A stretch of DNA of 64,000 bases from TMP-86 sp046347195 (GTDB lineage Bacteria > Pseudomonadota > Gammaproteobacteria > Steroidobacterales > Steroidobacteraceae), in assembly GCA_046347195.1 (NCBI GenBank), contig JAXMGQ010000007.1, positions 1 to 64,000 on the forward strand, in the 5' to 3' direction. A program made the translations under genes and the position numbers. Under the pieces are notes generated by a model that saw only the letters and a program-made list of their open reading frames with translations, was not told the DNA's origin and ran no database searches. Positions 37,765 through 46,310 of this stretch are shown piece by piece (position 1 is the first letter of the stretch; each line of letters begins with the position of its first letter).

Positions 37765-38772
37765 ATGGACGTAGGTATCGCTGCGGGCATCCGCAATCTG
37801 CCGGGGAAAGAGCGGCCTTTGGCGCAGCTCTACCAGGAAAGCATCGCGGAGGCCGTGCTAGCCGATGAGCTGGGCTTCAGCCATTTCTGGATGTCCGAAC
37901 ACCACTTCGCCGAGGATGACTGGAATTCCCGGCCCTTGAGCGTGCTGGCCGCCATCGCGTCCCGCACGCACCGCATTCGCCTCGGCACCTACGTGCTGCT
38001 GCTGGCGCTGCACGACCCGCTGGCGGTGGCCGAAGAAGCTGCGGCGGTCGACATCCTCTCGGGCGGCCGGCTGGACCTGGGTATTGGTGCGGGCCCCATG
38101 CAGCAGGAATGCGAGGTCTTCGGCGTCGCCAAATCCGAGACTTTCGCGCGGACATACGAGATGCTGGCTTTGATCCAGCGCCTGTACACCGAGGAGGAAG
38201 TGACGCACGAAGGCAAGTACTACCAGTACCGCAACGTCCGGTTGCGTCCCAAGCCCGTGCAGCGGCCTCATCCGCCGATCTGGATGGCGGCGATGGGCCC
38301 ACAGAGCATCGAGCGTGCGGCGCAGCGCGGCTACCACCTCGCCTCGGCGCTGCACTCGCCCCTCTGGAAGACTTACCCTGAGCTGCTGGCGAAAAACGGG
38401 CGCAATCGAAAGGACCAGAAGATCGTCTCAGGTCCGCTCTGCGTGCATATCGCACCCGCGCGCGAACAGGCCTGGGACGAGGCGGAAGCCGCATTGCACT
38501 GGGGCGTGGAGTTCTATCGGCGGCGCGGCGTCAACATGCCGCTGCCCCCCGTGGGCGAGCTGCGTCGCACGAAGAACGCCGGCATCTATGGTGTGCCCTT
38601 CGCCGTCGGCACGGTGGAGGATGTCATCGCGGGACTCTCGATCTACCGCAACGAACCCCTCGACCAGCTTGCGCTGCAGTTTCATGCGCCCGGCATGGAC
38701 GTGGAGCACGTGAAGCGCGCGATGAAGGTGTTCGCTCGCGAGATCATGCCCGAGATCCGCCGCTGGGGTTGA
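37765..38772 (+). CDS. Luciferase-like (LLM class) flavin-dependent monooxygenase
   Basis: A 335-residue TIM-barrel F420/FMN monooxygenase. Typical features are AVLADELGFSHFWMSEHHF, GTYVLLLALHDPLAVAEEAAAVDILSGGRLDLGIGAG and the C-terminal PVQRPHPPIWMAAMGP. The ATG at 37765 has GGAG at better spacing than the ATG at 37759. It follows the PhlG-like gene in the same orientation, so it probably oxidises a substrate or product of that enzyme with reduced flavin. The nearby flavodoxin-like protein at 41152 may be relevant. Confidence 0.85.
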   Translation: MDVGIAAGIRNLPGKERPLAQLYQESIAEAVLADELGFSHFWMSEHHFAEDDWNSRPLSVLAAIASRTHRIRLGTYVLLLALHDPLAVAEEAAAVDILSGGRLDLGIGAGPMQQECEVFGVAKSETFARTYEMLALIQRLYTEEEVTHEGKYYQYRNVRLRPKPVQRPHPPIWMAAMGPQSIERAAQRGYHLASALHSPLWKTYPELLAKNGRNRKDQKIVSGPLCVHIAPAREQAWDEAEAALHWGVEFYRRRGVNMPLPPVGELRRTKNAGIYGVPFAVGTVEDVIAGLSIYRNEPLDQLALQFHAPGMDVEHVKRAMKVFAREIMPEIRRWG

Positions 38773-38804
38773 ATCGACGGTGCGCACGGCGGTGCGCGCA
38801 TTTG

Positions 38805-38835
38805 CGGATGGGTCCAGCGCAAAAAGGCATGGGCC
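38805..38835 (+). promoter_or_regulatory. Shared 21-bp-spaced direct repeat, copy 2 (upstream of the MttB-like gene)
   Basis: CGGATGGGTCCAGC (38805-38818), ten bases, ATGGGCC (38829-38835), matching 35949-35979 in both blocks and in their spacing. It lies 47-78 bases before the ATG at 38883. It suggests that the EthD operon and the MttB-like gene answer to the same regulator. Confidence 0.5.
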
Positions 38836-38882
38836 TTCGGATGCGAGACGTGGGCATCGCGCTTTGCTATCGTTTCCCAAGC

Positions 38883-40439
38883 ATGAGCGAACCCCTGGAA
38901 CAGACCGCCCGCCGCGGCCGGCGCCGCCCCCCGCCCCCGGCCAACAAGCACGCCGCCGTGGATCGCACGCGGATGTATCGCCATTTGCGCAACCCCTTCA
39001 CTCCGCCCACGGTGTTCAGCGCCGATCAGGTCGAAGCGCTGCATCACGCGGCGTTGCGTTTGCTGGAAACGCAGGGCATGAAGGTGCTCTCGGCGGACGC
39101 GCGGCGCATCTACGCGCAGGGCGGTGCGAGCGTCGATGAGGCCAAGCAGTTCGTGCGGCTCGATCCGGCGCTTGTGACCCAGTGTCTCGCCAAGGCGCCG
39201 AAGCAGATCACCTTCCACGCGCACGACCCTGAGCACAGCATGCCCATCCACGACGGACGGGTGGTGTTCGCGCCGACCTCCGGGCCGCCCAACATCATGA
39301 CCACGGAGGGCGGCCGACGCGCCGGCACGATCGAGGACTTCCGCAACATGATCCGGCTCTGCCAGAGCTTCGAGGTCATCCACACGCTGGGCGGCGCCAC
39401 CGAGCCGCAGGACATCCCGGTGCACCTTCGGCACCTGGAAATGATGCGTTCACAACTCGTGCTGTCGGACAAGATTCCGTTCATCTACTCCCGCGGCACG
39501 GGTCAGGTCAACGACTGCTTCGAACTCATGCGCCGTGCCTATGGCCTTTCGCCGGAGGCCTTTCGTGCGGAGCCGCGCGTGTGGACGGTGATCAACACCA
39601 ATTCGCCGCTGACCCTCGACCTGCCCATGGCCGATGGCATCATCGATTTCGCGCGCGAGGGCCAGGTGTCCATCATCACGCCCTTCACCCTGGCCGGCGC
39701 GATGGCGCCGGTGACCATCGCCGGTGCGCTGACCCTGGCACACGCGGAGGCGCTGTTCGGGCTGGTGCTCGCGCAGCTCGTGCGTCCCGGCGCGCCCATC
39801 ATCTACGGCAGCTTCACCAGCAACGTCGACATGAAGTCCGGCTCGCCGGCCTTCGGCACGCCCGAGTACGTCAAGGCGGCATTCGGGGCCGGCCAGCTCG
39901 CGCGCCACATCGGGCTTCCGTGGCGCTCCTCGAACGCGACCGCCTCGAACGTGCCCGATGCACAGGCGGCCTACGAATCGCAGATGAGCCTGTGGGGCGC
40001 GCTGATGGGTGGCGCGAACTTCATCCTGCACGCCGCCGGCTGGCTGGAGAGCGGGCTGACGGCCTCGTTCGAGAAGTTCATCCTCGACATCGAGGCACTG
40101 CAGATGTTCGCGGAAGTTTTTCTGCCGGTGGGCGCCACGGAGGCGGACTTCGCCCTCGACGCGGTCGCCGAGGTGGGCGCCGGCGGACATTTCTTTGGCT
40201 GCGCGCACACGATGGAGCGCTACCGCAGCGCCTTCTACGCGCCGCTGGTCTCGGACTGGCGCAACTACGGCACCTGGATGAACGATGGCGCGAAGGATGC
40301 CACGGCCCGGGCGAGTGAGATCTGGAAGAGCACACTGGAGCGCTTCACACCGCCTGCGCGTGATCCCGCGGTGCTGGCGTCACTCGAGGAGTACGTGGTC
40401 CGGCGCGTGGCCGAGGGCGGCTCGCCGCCGCCGGGCTGA
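38883..40439 (+). CDS. Trimethylamine methyltransferase (MttB)-family protein without pyrrolysine
   Basis: A 518-residue TIM-barrel methyltransferase of the MttB superfamily. In methanogens MttB uses an amber-encoded pyrrolysine; this frame has no internal stop, so it is a non-Pyl member. Such members can demethylate quaternary amines such as glycine betaine, proline betaine or carnitine by passing the methyl group to a corrinoid protein. Conserved stretches include FAPTSGPPNIMT, TNSPLTLDLPMADGI and GGANFILHAAGWLESGLTASFEKFI (in part). The N-terminus is basic and proline rich. No corrinoid protein or reactivase is encoded in the window. Confidence 0.85.
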   Translation: MSEPLEQTARRGRRRPPPPANKHAAVDRTRMYRHLRNPFTPPTVFSADQVEALHHAALRLLETQGMKVLSADARRIYAQGGASVDEAKQFVRLDPALVTQCLAKAPKQITFHAHDPEHSMPIHDGRVVFAPTSGPPNIMTTEGGRRAGTIEDFRNMIRLCQSFEVIHTLGGATEPQDIPVHLRHLEMMRSQLVLSDKIPFIYSRGTGQVNDCFELMRRAYGLSPEAFRAEPRVWTVINTNSPLTLDLPMADGIIDFAREGQVSIITPFTLAGAMAPVTIAGALTLAHAEALFGLVLAQLVRPGAPIIYGSFTSNVDMKSGSPAFGTPEYVKAAFGAGQLARHIGLPWRSSNATASNVPDAQAAYESQMSLWGALMGGANFILHAAGWLESGLTASFEKFILDIEALQMFAEVFLPVGATEADFALDAVAEVGAGGHFFGCAHTMERYRSAFYAPLVSDWRNYGTWMNDGAKDATARASEIWKSTLERFTPPARDPAVLASLEEYVVRRVAEGGSPPPG

Positions 40440-40489
40440 TGGCGCGGGGCGAAGACCCTGCCATCATATCGAGCGTAACGGCGCGCCCA

Positions 40490-41035
40490 TCAGGCGCCAG
40501 CGGCACCGCGTGTCTTGCCGCCGTTGACATCCGACTTCGTGGCCTTTCCGCGTAGCGAGCGAGCGGGCGGCGCCTTGCGTGTCGCCCGGGCGATGGCGAC
40601 TCGCGGACCCGCCGGCCGGCCCTTCGTGTACAGGTAGTGCTGCATGCGGTGGACGATGTCGGGCGGGATGGCAGTCGGGCGGCGCTTGCGTTCCGTCGTG
40701 AACACCAGCACCTGCTTCACCCGCATGGCGATCTTGCCCTGGTGGGAGGCTTCGATGAGCAGCTCGCAGGAAGAGCGACCGATCTTCTTCACCCACAGGC
40801 TGAAAATGAGCCGGTCGCCGAACCAGGCCGCATTCAGGAAGTCCACCGAGAAATGCACCGTCGGGGTGACGATGCTGCGGTGATACATGAGTCCCGGGGC
40901 GCTGGCTTCCAGGCCATCCTCGAACCAGTCCTCCACCAGCGCGGCGATCATCTCGAAATAGCGCGGGTAGAACACGATGGAGGCCGGGTCGCAGTGGCCG
41001 AAGCGGACGGGGATTTCACGCTGGAATGCAGGCAT
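40490..41035 (-). CDS. Acyl-CoA thioesterase, 4-hydroxybenzoyl-CoA thioesterase-like hotdog
   Basis: A 181-residue single-hotdog thioesterase. RFGHCDPASIVFYPRYFEM contains the catalytic aspartate of the 4-hydroxybenzoyl-CoA thioesterase family. The fold ends near residue 145; the last 35 residues are a basic tail (RATRKAPPARSLRGKATKSD) not found in most family members. The start at 41035 is the first ATG giving a normal N-terminus. It releases an aromatic or acyl acid from CoA, which fits the aromatic-type enzymes next to it. Confidence 0.85.
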   Translation of the reverse strand: MPAFQREIPVRFGHCDPASIVFYPRYFEMIAALVEDWFEDGLEASAPGLMYHRSIVTPTVHFSVDFLNAAWFGDRLIFSLWVKKIGRSSCELLIEASHQGKIAMRVKQVLVFTTERKRRPTAIPPDIVHRMQHYLYTKGRPAGPRVAIARATRKAPPARSLRGKATKSDVNGGKTRGAAGA

Positions 41036-41151
41036 GGACGCATCTCTCGAAGGGGATGAAGCGCCGCCAGTATGCCCGCTTGCGGGCAGAAGGAAAGAGG
41101 AGCCCGACACGCGGGCAAGGAGCCGGTTTACACTGCATCGCTGGGCACTCC

Positions 41152-41655
41152 ATGGCTGATCCCGTCAACATCCTGGTCGTTTATCACTCCGCCACCGGGG
41201 GGACGCTGCAGATGGCCCGGGCCGCGGAGCAGGGCGTGCGCGAGGCCGTCCCGGACGCACAGGTCCGCCTGCTGCACGCGCGCGAGGCCGGGCCTTCGGA
41301 CCTGCTCGCGGCACAAGGGTATGTGTTCGCGACGCCCGAGAACCTCGCGGCGATGTCCGGCGAGCTGAAGGCCTTCTTCGATCGCAGCTACTACGCGGTG
41401 CTGGATCAGCTCGTGGCGCGTCCGTATGTCTGCCTCGTCTGCGCCGGGAGCGACGGCAGCAATGCGGTGCGACAGCTCGAGCGCATCGCCACCGGCTGGC
41501 GGCTCAAGGCCATCGCGCCCGCGCTGATCGTGTGCACGCATGCGCAGTCGCCCGAGGCCATCCTTGCTCCCAAGCATCTCGGGCAGGACGATCTGCAGCG
41601 CTGCCGGGAACTGGGCGCAACGCTCGCCAGCGGGCTGGAGCTGGGCATCTTCTGA
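41152..41655 (+). CDS. Flavodoxin-like FMN protein / NAD(P)H-dependent FMN reductase
   Basis: A 167-residue flavodoxin-fold protein. The phosphate-binding loop is YHSATGGTLQMARAAEQG, followed by the region GYVFATPENLAAMSGELKAFFDRSYY that contacts the flavin ring. It could supply reduced flavin to the luciferase-like monooxygenase or act as an electron carrier. It is divergent from the thioesterase gene across a 116-base gap. Confidence 0.8.
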   Translation: MADPVNILVVYHSATGGTLQMARAAEQGVREAVPDAQVRLLHAREAGPSDLLAAQGYVFATPENLAAMSGELKAFFDRSYYAVLDQLVARPYVCLVCAGSDGSNAVRQLERIATGWRLKAIAPALIVCTHAQSPEAILAPKHLGQDDLQRCRELGATLASGLELGIF

Positions 41656-41787
41656 TGCCCGAACGCCGGGCCGGCATCTGATTATTGGATGCCGGGCACA
41701 GCTTTGCGCCAGTCGGCCATATTCCTCGACCGGCCATGGCCAACCGGCATCGCGCTGCCTGCCGTGGTGTAAGATTTGCGCGCCGGC

Positions 41788-41860
41788 AGGAGGTGCGCCA
41801 ATGGCAGCGGTGCGCCGGTGCCTGCAAGCGGGAATGCCTTGCGGAACGATGGGGATGTGA
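41788..41860 (+). promoter_or_regulatory. 19-codon leader ORF coupled to soxB
   Basis: AGGAGG (41788-41793) lies seven bases before an ATG at 41801. The ORF encodes MAAVRRCLQAGMPCGTMGM and ends with TGA at 41858-41860, which overlaps the soxB ATG at 41860 as TGATG. The soxB start itself has no ribosome binding site as good as this one. The arrangement suggests translation re-initiation from a leader peptide. A possible -10 (TAAGAT) lies at 41770-41775. Confidence 0.5.
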
Positions 41861-43113
41861 TGGCCCGGAAGTATTCAGCCTGGACGTTGCTGCGCGAGTC
41901 CCTCGCGAACCACCGGCATTGGCCGCAGGCCTGGCGGGATGCCTCGCCCAAGCCGTCCTACGATGTGATCATCGTGGGCGGCGGCGGCCATGGGCTGGCC
42001 TGCGCCTACTACCTGGCGAAGAACCACGCCATCACCAACGTGGCGGTGATCGAGCGCGGTTGGATTGGCGGTGGCAACACCGGCCGCAACACCACCATCG
42101 TGCGCTCCAACTACATGTACCCGGAAAGCGCCCGGCTTTACGACTTCTCGCTGCGGCTCTACGAGGGGCTCTCGCGGGACCTGAACTTCAACATCATGCT
42201 GAGCCAGCGCGGCCTCATCCTGCTCGCGCACAGCCGCCACGACATGGACGCGATGACGCGCTGGGCGAACGCCATGCGCATGAACGGCGTGGTCGCGGAC
42301 ATGATCTCGCGCGAGGAGATCGCCGAACGCGCACCCCTGGTCGACATGTCCCCGGGCGCCCGATTCCCGGTGCTGGGAGGCTTCACGCAGCAGCGCGGCG
42401 GCACGGCGCGCCATGATGCGGTGGCCTGGGGGTACGCGCGGGCGGCTTCCGCTCGGGGCGTGGACATCATCCAGAACTGCGAGGTGCGCGGCTTCCTGCG
42501 CGAGAACGGCGCGGTGGTGGGCGTGGAGACTTCGCGGGGCAGCATCCTCGCGGACCGCGTCGGCATCGCGGCCGCCGGGCACAGCTCGGTGCTCGCGAAG
42601 ATGGCCGGCTTCCGCTTGCCGGTGACGAGCTACGCGCTGCAGGCCATGGTGAGCGAGCCCCTGAAGCCGCTGCTGGACACGGTGGTGCTCTCCTCGGCGA
42701 CCGGCGCCTATGTCAGCCAGTCCGACAAGGGCGAGATGGTCATCGGCGCGGGACTCGACCTGTGGCCCTCCTATGCACAACGGGGGAGTGTGGCCATCAC
42801 CCAGGCGATCCTCGCGGCGACGCTGGCCATCTTTCCTTCCTTCAGCCGCCTGCAGCTCATGCGCCAGTGGGCCGGCATCGTCGATGTGGTGCACGACTCC
42901 AGCCCGATCATCGGGGCCACACCGGTTCCCAACCTGTACATCAACTGCGGCTGGGGGACCGGTGGCTTCAAGGGAATTCCGGTGGGCGGCTGGACGCTGG
43001 CGCATGTGCTGGCCACGGGGCGCAACCACGAGCTCACGGAAGCCTTCCAGCTCGAGCGCTTCCACACCGGCCGGCTGGTCGACGAAGCGGCTGGCTCGGG
43101 CATCGCTCACTGA
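41860..43113 (+). CDS. soxB: Sarcosine oxidase subunit beta
   Basis: The catalytic flavoprotein subunit of heterotetrameric sarcosine oxidase, which oxidises sarcosine to glycine and an activated C1 unit passed to tetrahydrofolate. The Rossmann dinucleotide motif VIIVGGGGHGLACAYYLAK is near residues 35-54. The histidine of GGTARHDAVAWG (about residue 185) matches the residue that binds FMN covalently in characterised enzymes. It has 417 residues, normal length. First gene of the order soxBDAG, the canonical order. Confidence 0.96.
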   Translation: MARKYSAWTLLRESLANHRHWPQAWRDASPKPSYDVIIVGGGGHGLACAYYLAKNHAITNVAVIERGWIGGGNTGRNTTIVRSNYMYPESARLYDFSLRLYEGLSRDLNFNIMLSQRGLILLAHSRHDMDAMTRWANAMRMNGVVADMISREEIAERAPLVDMSPGARFPVLGGFTQQRGGTARHDAVAWGYARAASARGVDIIQNCEVRGFLRENGAVVGVETSRGSILADRVGIAAAGHSSVLAKMAGFRLPVTSYALQAMVSEPLKPLLDTVVLSSATGAYVSQSDKGEMVIGAGLDLWPSYAQRGSVAITQAILAATLAIFPSFSRLQLMRQWAGIVDVVHDSSPIIGATPVPNLYINCGWGTGGFKGIPVGGWTLAHVLATGRNHELTEAFQLERFHTGRLVDEAAGSGIAH

Positions 43114-43128
43114 AGCAAGGATGCCACC

Positions 43129-43416
43129 ATGATGTCCATCCCCTGTCCCTTCTGCGGCCGGCGAGACGAGAACGAGTTCAACTGTGGCGGCGCCTCGCAC
43201 ATCAGCCGCCCTTCCAGCGAGGCCAGCGATGCGCAGTGGGGTGATTACCTGTTCTTCCGCGACAACCCCAAGGGCGTGCACCTGGAGCGCTGGCGGCACA
43301 CGGCCGGATGCGGACAATGGTTCAACGTGGCGCGCCACACACTGACGCACGAGATCCTCGCGGTGTATCGCATGGGTGAGCCGGCGCCTTCGCTCCCCGG
43401 GGCGGATTGCGTATGA
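43129..43416 (+). CDS. soxD: Sarcosine oxidase subunit delta
   Basis: A 95-residue zinc-binding small subunit. The zinc ligands are visible as CPFCG near the N-terminus and H-x3-C in HTAGCGQWFNVARHT. It stabilises the complex. It starts 15 bases after soxB (two successive ATGs) and ends in ATGA overlap with soxA. Confidence 0.96.
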   Translation: MMSIPCPFCGRRDENEFNCGGASHISRPSSEASDAQWGDYLFFRDNPKGVHLERWRHTAGCGQWFNVARHTLTHEILAVYRMGEPAPSLPGADCV

Positions 43417-46310
43417 GCGGATTCCGGCTGGCCGCGCCCGCGGGCCGTGACATCGACCGCAGCCGTCCGCTGAGCTTCGAGTTCAACGGCCGCAGTCTCT
43501 CGGGCTTCGAGGGCGACACGCTCGCCTCCGCGCTGCTCGCCAATGGCGTGAGGCTCATCGGCCGCAGCTTCAAGCTGCATCGCCCGCGAGGCATCTTCAG
43601 CTGCGGAGTCGAGGAACCGACGGGCATCGTCGATGTCGGCGCGGGCCGGCGACGGACGCCTAACCAACGCGCCACGCTCGTGCCGCTCCAGCCAGGCCTC
43701 GTTGCCGAGAGCGTGAACTGCTGGCCCAGCGTGGACTTCGATCTTGGCGCGATCAACGGCCTGTTCGCATCGTTCCTGCCTTCGGGGTTCTACTACAAGA
43801 CCTTCATGTGGCCGAACTGGCACTGGTTCGAGCCCACCGTCCGTCGCATGGCGGGCCTGGGACGCGGCTCGGGCCAGCCGGATCCCGATCGCTACGAGGA
43901 GGTGTCCGCCAGTGCTGATGTGCTGGTCGTGGGCGCGGGAGCGACGGGCATCGCGGCGGCGCTGGCCGCGGCGCAGGCCGGCGCGACGACGGTGCTGCTC
44001 GCGAGCGGCGAGCAGCTCGGTGGCATCGCAGCCTGGGCCGCCGACGAGGCGCTGGACGCGCAGATCGGGCGGCTGGAAGGCGCCGGCGTGCGCGTGCTCC
44101 GGCGCACGATGGCCTTCGGCGCCTATGATCACAACCTGGTCTGCGCGGTGGAGCGGCTGCCAGGACCCCATGCGGCCGACGGCGCCTCGCCCCGGTTGCG
44201 CGAGCGGCTGTGGAAGATCCGCGCCCGCAGCATCATCAGCGCCTGCGGCGCATTCGAGCGGCCGCTGCTGTTCCCCGACAACGACCGACCCGGCATCATG
44301 CTGGGCCACGCGGTGCTAGCCTACGCGCGCCGGTACGGCGTCGCCTGCGGCCGCCGCGTGCTCATCGCCGCGAACAGCGACTCGGCCTTCTCCCTCGCCA
44401 CCGCCCTGCGGCAGGCGGGACTGCAGGTGGCCGGCATCGCCGATGTTCGGCCGGCGGAGCTGATCGGCACGCGCCAGGGAGACATGGCCTGCTGGTCGCA
44501 GGCGCACATCGTGTCGGTGCGCGGCGCGCGTTCGGTGAGCGGCTGCACCGTGCGCAGCCCGGAGGGCGACTGCCAGGTCGACTGTGACCTCATCGCGAGT
44601 GCCGGCGGCTTCGCGCCCGCGGTCCACCTGCATTCCCAGGCCGGTGGCCGGCTGCGCTGGCTGGAAGAGTCGGCGATGTTCGTGCCGGACGGGCATGCGC
44701 CCGGCCTGTACAGCGTCGGCGCGAGCGCGGGCGTGTTCGCGCCTGCGCCCGCCTGCGAGCACGCGGCCGCGGTGGGCAGGGCGCTGGCGCGCGGCGAGAC
44801 GCCTCCACCAGCGCCGGTGGGTGGCACCGGTTGCTCGCTCGCCGACACGCGGGTGCCCAACGTTCACGGCAAGCAGTTCGTCGACCTGCAGAACGATGTC
44901 GCGCACGGCGATGTGGGCCTTGCCGCCCGCGAGAACTACCGCTCGGTCGAGCACCTGAAGCGCTACACCACGACGGGCATGGGAACCGACCAGGGCAAGA
45001 CCAGCAACGTCAATGCACTGGTGCTGATGGGCACGTTCACCGATCGCGCGCCACCGCAGGTGGGCACGACGAAATTCCGGCCGCCGTTCGCGCCGGTGAG
45101 CCTGGGACTGCTCGTGGGACGCCGCACGGGGGACCTTTACCGGCCTCGCAAGCGGCTGCCCGCCTGGCAATGGCACGTGGAGCGCGGCGCGCTGTGGGAG
45201 GACTTCGGCCTGTGGCGCCGCCCGGTGGCCTACCCGCGCGGTGATGAGGACCTGGAGACGGCCGCGCAGCGCGAGGCGCTGCACACCCGCACCCACGTGG
45301 GCATCTTCGATGGCTCGCCCCTGGGCAAGATCGAGATCTACGGCGCGGATGCGGCCAGGTTCCTTGATCTCATGTACGTGGGCACGATGTCGACCCTGGC
45401 CGTGGGCCAGGCGCGCTATGGCCTGGTGCCGAACGAGAATGGCGTGGTGGTCGATGATGGCATCGTCGCGCGCCTGTCGGAACGCCACTTCTGGGTGAAC
45501 ACCACCAGCTCCGGCGCGGAGCAGACCGCGGCGGCCTTCGAGGAGTGGCTGCAGTGCGAGTATCCGCAGTTCGAGGTGCTGATCACCCCTGTGACCTCGC
45601 GTTGGGGCAATGTGACCGTGGCCGGACCCAAGGCCTGGCGGTGGCTCGAGGCCTGCGGGTTCGATGCGGCGCTCTCGCCGTCGAACATGAAGCACATGAC
45701 CCTGCGCGACAGCACGCTCGATGACATCCCGCTGCGGGTGCTGCGCGCCAGCTTCTCCGGCGAGCTGGGCTACGAGATCAACCTGCCCGTGGAATCCACC
45801 AGCGAGCTGTTCGAACGCCTGTGGAGCAGGGCCGGCGAATTCGATGCGGCGCCCTACGGCATCGAAGCGCTGGAGATCCTGCGGGTGGAGAAGGGCTTCC
45901 TGCACGTGGGCAGCGATACCGATGGCACCACGCTCCCGCAGGACGTCGGATTCGGCGGCGGCATCGCGAAGAAGACCGCGGAGTGCGTCGGTCGCCGCTC
46001 GCTGCTTCGAGCGGCCTCGCGCGATCCGGCGCGTCCCACGCTGGTCGGCCTTGCGCCGGCGGATGGCCGTTCGCGGCTGCCGGTGGGCGGGCAGATTTCC
46101 AACACGCCGCCGCCGACACTGACCGAAGGACACGTGACCTCGAGCTTCTGGAGCCCAAACTTGCGCAAGCCCGTGGCGCTCGCGATGCTCTCCCGCGGCG
46201 CCCATCGCCTGGGCGAGACCGTGCGCGTGCATCACCTGGGTGCGACGGTGGAGGCGGTGGTGGTGAAGCCGCCATTCTTCGATCCGGAAGGGAAGCGCCT
46301 GCATGGATGA
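43413..46310 (+). CDS. soxA: Sarcosine oxidase subunit alpha
   Basis: A 965-residue subunit. The N-terminal domain (FEFNGRSLSGFEGDTLASALL) is ferredoxin-like but has lost cluster cysteines, as in known enzymes. Next is a NAD-binding Rossmann module (DVLVVGAGATGIAAALAAAQAG) and a C-terminal aminomethyltransferase (GcvT-like) domain from about residue 580, with GELGYEINLP and the folate-binding region, which forms 5,10-methylene-tetrahydrofolate. The start overlaps soxD and the end overlaps soxG by eight bases. Full length. Confidence 0.96.
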   Translation: MSGFRLAAPAGRDIDRSRPLSFEFNGRSLSGFEGDTLASALLANGVRLIGRSFKLHRPRGIFSCGVEEPTGIVDVGAGRRRTPNQRATLVPLQPGLVAESVNCWPSVDFDLGAINGLFASFLPSGFYYKTFMWPNWHWFEPTVRRMAGLGRGSGQPDPDRYEEVSASADVLVVGAGATGIAAALAAAQAGATTVLLASGEQLGGIAAWAADEALDAQIGRLEGAGVRVLRRTMAFGAYDHNLVCAVERLPGPHAADGASPRLRERLWKIRARSIISACGAFERPLLFPDNDRPGIMLGHAVLAYARRYGVACGRRVLIAANSDSAFSLATALRQAGLQVAGIADVRPAELIGTRQGDMACWSQAHIVSVRGARSVSGCTVRSPEGDCQVDCDLIASAGGFAPAVHLHSQAGGRLRWLEESAMFVPDGHAPGLYSVGASAGVFAPAPACEHAAAVGRALARGETPPPAPVGGTGCSLADTRVPNVHGKQFVDLQNDVAHGDVGLAARENYRSVEHLKRYTTTGMGTDQGKTSNVNALVLMGTFTDRAPPQVGTTKFRPPFAPVSLGLLVGRRTGDLYRPRKRLPAWQWHVERGALWEDFGLWRRPVAYPRGDEDLETAAQREALHTRTHVGIFDGSPLGKIEIYGADAARFLDLMYVGTMSTLAVGQARYGLVPNENGVVVDDGIVARLSERHFWVNTTSSGAEQTAAAFEEWLQCEYPQFEVLITPVTSRWGNVTVAGPKAWRWLEACGFDAALSPSNMKHMTLRDSTLDDIPLRVLRASFSGELGYEINLPVESTSELFERLWSRAGEFDAAPYGIEALEILRVEKGFLHVGSDTDGTTLPQDVGFGGGIAKKTAECVGRRSLLRAASRDPARPTLVGLAPADGRSRLPVGGQISNTPPPTLTEGHVTSSFWSPNLRKPVALAMLSRGAHRLGETVRVHHLGATVEAVVVKPPFFDPEGKRLHG

